From positions 1 to 19,246 of the forward strand of contig NZ_GL890925.1 in assembly GCF_000211815.1 (NCBI RefSeq): a stretch of 19,246 nucleotides of DNA. Direction: 5' to 3'. The notes under the pieces were generated by a model that worked only from the letters and a program-made list of their open reading frames with translations, did not search any database and had not been told where the DNA came from. Shown here piece by piece: positions 14,381-19,246 of this stretch. Origin of the DNA: Moorena producens 3L (lineage in GTDB: Bacteria; Cyanobacteriota; Cyanobacteriia; Cyanobacteriales; Coleofasciculaceae). A program made the position numbers and the translations under genes. Positions within the stretch are counted from its first letter, which is position 1. The number at the start of each line of letters is the position of its first letter.

Positions 14381-15652
14381 TCAATAAACATCCTGCAAAA
14401 CCCGATAACCAATATCCCGACGGTAATACATCCCTTCAAAGTGGATACAATCCATAGCGCTATAAGCAACTGATAAAGCTTGCGCTATTGTTTTCCCCGT
14501 TCCGGTAACCCCCAAAACCCGACCACCACTGGTAACTAGCTCTTCCTGCTTCAAGGTAGTACCAGCACTGCAAACTATTGCTCCGTGTTGCTCAGCTTGT
14601 TGGATACCAGTAATTACCTTACCCTTTTCGTAAGCTCCCGGATACCCCTTCGAGGCAGCAATCACACAAGCAGCAGCCCCTTGTTTCCAGGTAATCGTTG
14701 GTAATTCAGCCAGTCGCTGTTGGGTGCAAGCCAGAAGCACCTGATCTAGGGGAGTTTCTAGCAAGGGTAGGATAGCTTGAGTTTCTGGATCCCCAAAGCG
14801 ACAATTAAATTCCAGAACCGTTGGGTTTCCTTCTGGAGTAATCATCAATCCTGCATAGAGAACTCCCCGATAATCAATGCCCCTGACCTTTAAAGCCTCA
14901 AGGGTAGGATTAAGAATCTCCGTCTCAATGCGTGTGCTTAGCTCTGGGGTAACAATCGGTGCAGGAGCATAAGCTCCCATCCCTCCGGTATTGGGACCCG
15001 TATCCCCTTCCCCAATTCGCTTATGGTCTTGAGCTGGTACTAAGGGACGAACCGTCAAGCCATCCGTAACAGCCAAAACCGAAACTTCTTGACCGGTGAC
15101 ACACTCTTCAATCACTACCGTCTCAAACCCATTCTGAAAGAGTGACTCCACAGCCATTTCTGCCTCGTCTATCGTCGCCGCAACAGTTACCCCTTTACCG
15201 GCTGCTAAGCCATCGGCTTTGACCACAATTGGTGCTACCTGGGCTTTCACATAAGCCAATGCTGGCTCTGGTTCCGTAAACACAGCAAAACTTGGGGTAG
15301 GAACACCAGCCGACTGCATCAAATCCTTTGCCCAAGACTTACTCGACTCAATTTGCGCTCCCTCCTGGGTGGGACCAAACACAGGGATATCTTTACCTTG
15401 GAGATAGTCTGTAATACCTAAAGACAGTGGGAGTTCTGGACCTACCACCACTAGAGATATATGGTTAACCAGAGCAAACTCAGCAATTGCTTCAAAATCT
15501 TGAAGGTTTAATAAACGATTTTGGCAACCTGTTAGTGTAGCGGTGCCACCATTACCAGGAACACATATCACCTGCTGAATACTTTGAGATTGCAGTAGTT
15601 TCCAGGCCAGGGCGTACTCCCTTCCCCCATTGCCAATTACCAAAATCTTCAC
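14381..15652 (-). CDS. purD: Phosphoribosylamine-glycine ligase (GAR synthetase)
   Basis: PurD joins glycine to 5-phosphoribosylamine with ATP, the second step of purine synthesis in the cytoplasm. The 423-aa protein has the N-terminal motif GNGGREYALAWKL, the ATP-grasp segments VVKADGLAAGKGVTVA (143-158) and GPNTGGMGAYAPAP (219-232), and the metal-binding EFNCRFGDPE (281-290). The length is normal. The usual GGREHA motif has Tyr13 in place of His. It stands alone, convergent with the kinase-FGE gene and divergent from the epimerase gene, with 185 bp in between. Confidence 0.97.
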   Translation of the reverse strand: MKILVIGNGGREYALAWKLLQSQSIQQVICVPGNGGTATLTGCQNRLLNLQDFEAIAEFALVNHISLVVVGPELPLSLGITDYLQGKDIPVFGPTQEGAQIESSKSWAKDLMQSAGVPTPSFAVFTEPEPALAYVKAQVAPIVVKADGLAAGKGVTVAATIDEAEMAVESLFQNGFETVVIEECVTGQEVSVLAVTDGLTVRPLVPAQDHKRIGEGDTGPNTGGMGAYAPAPIVTPELSTRIETEILNPTLEALKVRGIDYRGVLYAGLMITPEGNPTVLEFNCRFGDPETQAILPLLETPLDQVLLACTQQRLAELPTITWKQGAAACVIAASKGYPGAYEKGKVITGIQQAEQHGAIVCSAGTTLKQEELVTSGGRVLGVTGTGKTIAQALSVAYSAMDCIHFEGMYYRRDIGYRVLQDVY

Positions 15653-15837
15653 TTTTTTTCTACACTCTGTGCTGAATACTCTATCTTATTCTATGACCTT
15701 ACCAAAGTTTTGAATCCATTTTTACTAAAAAAAAAATTAGTCATAATTTCAGATATTGTGCCAGACTATATTTAATATACATTCAAAAATAAACTAGTCT
15801 GCCCAAAGCTTAACCAATAGTTTGAAATCTTAAATTT

Positions 15838-16794
15838 ATGGCTCTTAATATCGTTACGGGTGCTGCGGGTTTTGTCGGTTCTCACCTAGTAGAAACCCTT
15901 TTGAATCAAGGTGAGCGAGTGATTGGTATTGATCAATTTAACGATTACTACGATCCCAACCTCAAGCGCCGGAATATTGAAAATTTTAAAGAGCATCCCG
16001 CTTTTGAGTTAATCGAAAGTGATATTCAGACCTTGGATTGGGGATCGCTCCTAACTGATGTAGAGGTAGTTTATCATCAGGCAGCACAAGCTGGAGTTCG
16101 GGCTAGTTGGGGGGATGGTTTTCGGGATTATACCGAGCGCAATATTAACGCTACCCAAATCCTACTCGAAGCCGCCAAAGATGCCAAACATCTGACGCGA
16201 TTAGTCTATGCTTCCAGCTCTTCAGTTTATGGTAATGCGGAAGCCCTACCGACATCTGAAACAATTCTTCCCCAACCGGTTTCCCCCTATGGGGTAACCA
16301 AGCTAGCAGCAGAACACCTATGTTTGCTGTATTACCATAATTTTGGTGTACCCGTTACTGCCTTACGCTATTTCACCGTATATGGACCGAGACAGCGCCC
16401 AGACATGGCATTTCACAAATTCCTAAAAGCCATTCTCACGGATGAAGCCATTAGCATATATGGTGACGGAAAGCAAACCCGAGACTTCACCTTTATCAAA
16501 GACATCATTGCCGCGAATCTGGCTGCAGGTAGCACACCAGCTGCTGTTGGGGAAGTCTTTAACATTGGTGGTGGTAGCCGAGTGGTGCTTGCGGATGTTC
16601 TCGACACCATTGAACAAATTGTTGGACATCCCATTAAGAAAAACTACATCGAAAAAGCGAAAGGAGACGCACGTCATACTGCAGCAGACATTACCAAGGC
16701 CAAAACCTTGCTAAATTATCAACCTCAGGTATCCCTATCCCAAGGCTTAGCCCAAGAATGGGAATGGATACAGACTCTTTACGCTCGTGTATAG
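15838..16794 (+). CDS. NAD-dependent epimerase/dehydratase, probably UDP-glucuronate 4-epimerase-like
   Basis: A 318-aa extended short-chain dehydrogenase/reductase. The NAD-binding motif is G8-x-x-G11-x-x-G14 (TGAAGFVGSH) and the catalytic residues are a serine in YASSSSVYG (126-129) with Y151 and K155 (SPYGVTK). Segments NDYYDPNLKRRNIENF, QAGVRASWGDGF and FTVYGPRQRPDMAF are shared with UDP-glucuronate 4-epimerases and related sugar-nucleotide enzymes. It would supply precursors for exopolysaccharide or glycans. The exact substrate cannot be set from sequence. No glycosyltransferase neighbours are in the window. Confidence 0.88.
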   Translation: MALNIVTGAAGFVGSHLVETLLNQGERVIGIDQFNDYYDPNLKRRNIENFKEHPAFELIESDIQTLDWGSLLTDVEVVYHQAAQAGVRASWGDGFRDYTERNINATQILLEAAKDAKHLTRLVYASSSSVYGNAEALPTSETILPQPVSPYGVTKLAAEHLCLLYYHNFGVPVTALRYFTVYGPRQRPDMAFHKFLKAILTDEAISIYGDGKQTRDFTFIKDIIAANLAAGSTPAAVGEVFNIGGGSRVVLADVLDTIEQIVGHPIKKNYIEKAKGDARHTAADITKAKTLLNYQPQVSLSQGLAQEWEWIQTLYARV

Positions 16795-16830
16795 AAGTGA
16801 TCTAATCTTATATATCAATTCTCATGAATC

Positions 16831-16866
16831 AGATCCCCCCCTTATTAAGGGGGGTTAGGGGGTATC
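16831..16866 (-). repeat. Inverted relative of the ATCCCCCTAAATCCCC repeat
   Basis: GATCCCCCCCTTATTAAGGG followed by GGGTTAGGGGGTATCCC is close to the reverse complement of the inner part of the two units at 16906-17045. It forms its own hairpin around CCCCTTATTAAGGGG and stands about 40 bp after the epimerase stop. Confidence 0.7.
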
Positions 16867-16905
16867 CCAAGTAAAAGAATAGTGTATATAGCAATTCTCT
16901 CTCCC

Positions 16906-17045
16906 ATGAGGTACAAAGGGATCCCCCTAAATCCCCCTTAATAAGGGGTACTTTGACCTTTAGAACTTACCTCATATGAGGTACAAAGGGATCCCCCTAA
17001 ATCCCCCTTAATAAGGGGTACTTTGAGGTTTAGAACGTACCTCAT
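16906..17045. repeat. Two tandem 70-bp units with palindromic ends
   Basis: Units 16906-16975 and 16976-17045 differ at only three positions (CC/GG within TTGACCTTT versus TTGAGGTTT, and T/G in AACTTAC versus AACGTAC). Each starts ATGAGGTAC and ends TACCTCAT and has an inner palindrome CCCCTTAATAAGGGG. The pair occupies the 324-bp gap between convergent epimerase and kinase genes. It may stop transcription from both sides, but there are no long T-runs after the hairpins. Confidence 0.9.
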
Positions 17046-17118
17046 AAATGCAATAAACGCTACTATATCATAAGTGCGATAAACGCTATCTATTCTTCTT
17101 CAAGCTACAGAAATTCAG

Positions 17119-19101
17119 CTAAAGCTCAACCCCAGCTATTTGAAAGGCTTGTCTAATTGCACCAGCTAATTGCGATTGGTACTGTTGCATGTAAAATTCA
17201 GATGCTTGACGATAGGCGGACAACAGGGGACGAAAATTCTCAACCTGACCGTCTACAGTTCTGATATTAAGTAAAACCCAACCTAAGTTGTGGTAAGCCT
17301 CAGCATAGTCTGGTTTTAACTGCACGGCTTTTTCCAGATGGGAGCGTGCTTGTGCCCATTGTCCCACTTTTCCTAGTAAAGTGCCTAGACGGAATAAAGC
17401 AAAGGCATCAGATGGAAATTTCTGAATGTAGGCTTGATAGGTTTGGATAGCACCTTGATAATTCTGCAAGTGTTCCTGAGTGATTCCTTGATTTAGCGAT
17501 ACCCAGCTAGGAACGTCTGCTTTCTGGCTGGCTTGGTCAAAATTGGCCAGAGCCTCAGGCCACAACCCTTGCACAGCTTGCTTCCAACCTTTCAATCCCC
17601 AAGCAACTGCACTATCGGGGACTTGAGTGGTAAACTCTATAATCCTGCGCTCCACATCCCTAGACTGTCTAGTAACAACTGCCTTTTCCAAAGCAATGAT
17701 TAAATAGGGATATATCCATTGTTGTAGTTCTTGGGATTCCCTAGACTGAGCCTGTTTTGACTTGAACAGTGCCTGGGTAGCAGTACGAATTGCTCGTTTC
17801 CATTGCTGTTGATTGACATTAATCCAAGCTTGTAACCCTAGGGCAAAGGTACAGTTACTATCAATTTGTAGTGCCTTGGAAACAGCAGATTCTGCCTGTT
17901 GCCAATTGCCAAGCTTTCCCCATGCCCAAGCTAGATTAGCTTGTATCCAAACCTCTTGGGGAGCTAATTTGGCAGCTTGTTGCAACTGTTTTACCGCTGT
18001 TGACCAATTTGATTTACGACAATTTACCAGTCCTAAAACCCCATAGCTCCTGCCATCATTTGGTTGTAGTCGAATCGCTGTTTCTGCTGCTACCTCAGCT
18101 TGAGAGTCATTGAGATGCATCTGGACTAGGGCTAGTTCAACCGCAGCTTCACCATGGTTTGGCTGATTAGTTAGACATTTTTGATAAGCTTGAACCGCCT
18201 CTGCTAACTTTCCTTGCTTAAGTAATCCCCACGCTTTCCTTTGACTGGGAGAAACAAACTTACCTTTGAGGGCATCAATCAGTTCCTCGGCTGTTTGAAA
18301 TCGCTCCTCTACCTTCATTCTCATTCCAGTTAAGATTACCTGCTCAGTTTGGGGTGTAATCTCAGGAGCTAACTGTCGCGGTGGAATTAACGTTTCTGAT
18401 CCAGCCCTTTCCGTAGCTTGAGCTGGTAATTCACCAGTGAGTAATTCATACATTGACGCACATAGAGCATAGATGTCTGTAGCTGGCCAACGCTTACTTC
18501 GGTAACTGTATTGCTCAAGAGGAGCGTATCCTGGTGACAATGTTGCACTCATTTCACGGGTTTGACCGGCGATGAATTCTTTAGTAGCACCGAAATCAAT
18601 CAATACAGCTCGATCTTGGTGATCAATTAGAATATTATCAGGTTTAATATCTCTGTGTAATAGTTGATTAGAGTGAACAACTGTTAAGGATTCTGCTACT
18701 TTGATAAAATAGCCCTTGAGCTTTTCTTCCGAAAGAACACCTTCTTCTTGTAAGATTTTGGATAAGGACTTTCCAGAGATAAACTCCATGACTAAATAGG
18801 CAGTATTATTCTCCTCAAACCAATCATAAACCTGAGCAATATTAGGGTGGTAGCATTTTTGTAAGTAACTGGCTTCTAACTGAAATTTGTGGAGTTGTCG
18901 TTGTCGGTCAATCGGAGCAATAGAAGGGGGCCAAGTAATGGTTTTACCCATCCTAGCTGCTTTTTCTGGCCAGAGTTCTTTGATGGCAACCTTGGCCGAG
19001 TTAGGTAGGTAAATTCCTTGGTAGGTAATGCCAAATCCCCCTTCTCCTAGGACTTTTTCGATCCGATAATGACTCTGCCTTAGGAGTGTGCCAGCAGGCA
19101 A
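17119..19101 (-). CDS. Ser/Thr protein kinase with C-terminal TPR domain (5' end probably frameshifted)
   Basis: As read from a TTG at 19101 the protein is 660 aa. The kinase domain spans about 10-280, with GEGGFG (19-24), K41 (KVAIKEL), H149-R150-D151 with N156, and D169-F170-G171. Residues about 285-640 are TPR repeats (for example QGKLAEAVQAYQKCL, KLGNWQQAESAVSKAL, KVGQWAQARSHLEKAV), which usually bind partner proteins. No ATG, GTG or earlier TTG lies in frame: the open frame runs up to 19215 and encodes YCTSCGAAL, half of a zinc ribbon. The ATG at 19216-19214 with MSITC lies one base out of frame. So the TTG start is a fallback and the original start is likely 19216. The target is unknown. 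Confidence 0.85.
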   Translation of the reverse strand: MPAGTLLRQSHYRIEKVLGEGGFGITYQGIYLPNSAKVAIKELWPEKAARMGKTITWPPSIAPIDRQRQLHKFQLEASYLQKCYHPNIAQVYDWFEENNTAYLVMEFISGKSLSKILQEEGVLSEEKLKGYFIKVAESLTVVHSNQLLHRDIKPDNILIDHQDRAVLIDFGATKEFIAGQTREMSATLSPGYAPLEQYSYRSKRWPATDIYALCASMYELLTGELPAQATERAGSETLIPPRQLAPEITPQTEQVILTGMRMKVEERFQTAEELIDALKGKFVSPSQRKAWGLLKQGKLAEAVQAYQKCLTNQPNHGEAAVELALVQMHLNDSQAEVAAETAIRLQPNDGRSYGVLGLVNCRKSNWSTAVKQLQQAAKLAPQEVWIQANLAWAWGKLGNWQQAESAVSKALQIDSNCTFALGLQAWINVNQQQWKRAIRTATQALFKSKQAQSRESQELQQWIYPYLIIALEKAVVTRQSRDVERRIIEFTTQVPDSAVAWGLKGWKQAVQGLWPEALANFDQASQKADVPSWVSLNQGITQEHLQNYQGAIQTYQAYIQKFPSDAFALFRLGTLLGKVGQWAQARSHLEKAVQLKPDYAEAYHNLGWVLLNIRTVDGQVENFRPLLSAYRQASEFYMQQYQSQLAGAIRQAFQIAGVEL

Positions 19102-19216
19102 ATGGTAGGCTGATGAACTAACAGTCTCTTCAAACTCAAGAGCCGCACCACAACTAGTGCAGTAGTTGGTACTGCCAGTATTAATATGACCTGAGTCGGA
19201 GACAGGTAATAGACAT
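19102..19216 (-). pseudogene. Displaced zinc-ribbon N-terminus of the kinase-TPR gene
   Basis: From the ATG at 19216 the reading is MSITC, then the frame leads to a stop within 12 codons. Removing one base after the TGT at 19204-19202 would join it to SDSGHINTGSTNYCTSCGAAL and on into the kinase. That matches the zinc-ribbon start common in cyanobacterial kinases, except that the second Cys is Ser. The distance from 19216 to 19101 is 115 nt, one more than a multiple of three. A sequencing error is the main alternative. Confidence 0.45.
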
Positions 19217-19246
19217 TATTGTAGGTTTCTACTAATTTTAGGAAGG

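Noticed and set aside
17813..18046. Plus-strand open frame within the TPR region
   Set aside because: It is antisense to the TPR repeats, with composition imposed by the real gene.

Overview
The window looks like a chromosomal piece of a filamentous, repeat-rich cyanobacterium. The evidence is the cyanobacterial gene cluster ndhA-ndhI-ndhG-ndhE, two Ser/Thr kinases of cyanobacterial architecture (zinc ribbon, FGE or TPR fusions), six HIP1 octamers (GCGATCGC), and many intergenic palindromes and 7-bp tandem repeats. From memory, the repeats starting GCGATGCAGCGCGGTC and GGCCACGCTACGCGAAC resemble those of Moorena/Lyngbya-type genomes; I could not check this by search.

Layout. 1-258: 5' end of a 16S rRNA gene (minus strand) with a likely promoter at 488-516. 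1186-2064: glyQ (plus). 2142-2236: a small element with terminal inverted repeats. 2251-3276: exported DUF1460 amidase-like protein (minus). 3421-4743: a tnpB-only IS200/IS605-type element (minus), whose tnpB carries a 102-bp palindromic element in frame. A second copy of that element, itself interrupted by another palindrome, lies at 4860-5015. 5094-7114: leuC-leuD (minus). 7466-8158: rhomboid protease (minus). 8473-11834: ndhA-ndhI-ndhG-ndhE (minus), with spacers swollen by repeats. 12393-14288: zinc-ribbon kinase fused to an FGE/C-type-lectin-like domain (plus). 14381-15652: purD (minus). 15838-16794: sugar-nucleotide epimerase (plus). 16906-17045: tandem 70-bp palindromic units. 17119-19101: kinase-TPR protein (minus) with a probably frameshifted N-terminus.

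How the genes work together. Most genes are housekeeping: rRNA, glycyl-tRNA synthetase, leucine synthesis, purine synthesis, and the membrane and peripheral subunits of the NDH-1 complex (respiration and cyclic electron flow). The two kinases are signalling proteins on opposite strands around purD and the epimerase. Nothing shows that they form one pathway.

The most interesting signals are three. First, the C-terminus of the kinase-FGE protein has the form of a diversity-generating-retroelement variable region, although no reverse transcriptase or template repeat is in the window. Second, a palindromic miniature element has two copies whose arms changed in step, and one copy is carried in frame inside tnpB. 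Third, several spacers hold stretches in which every 7 bases repeat the same phase.
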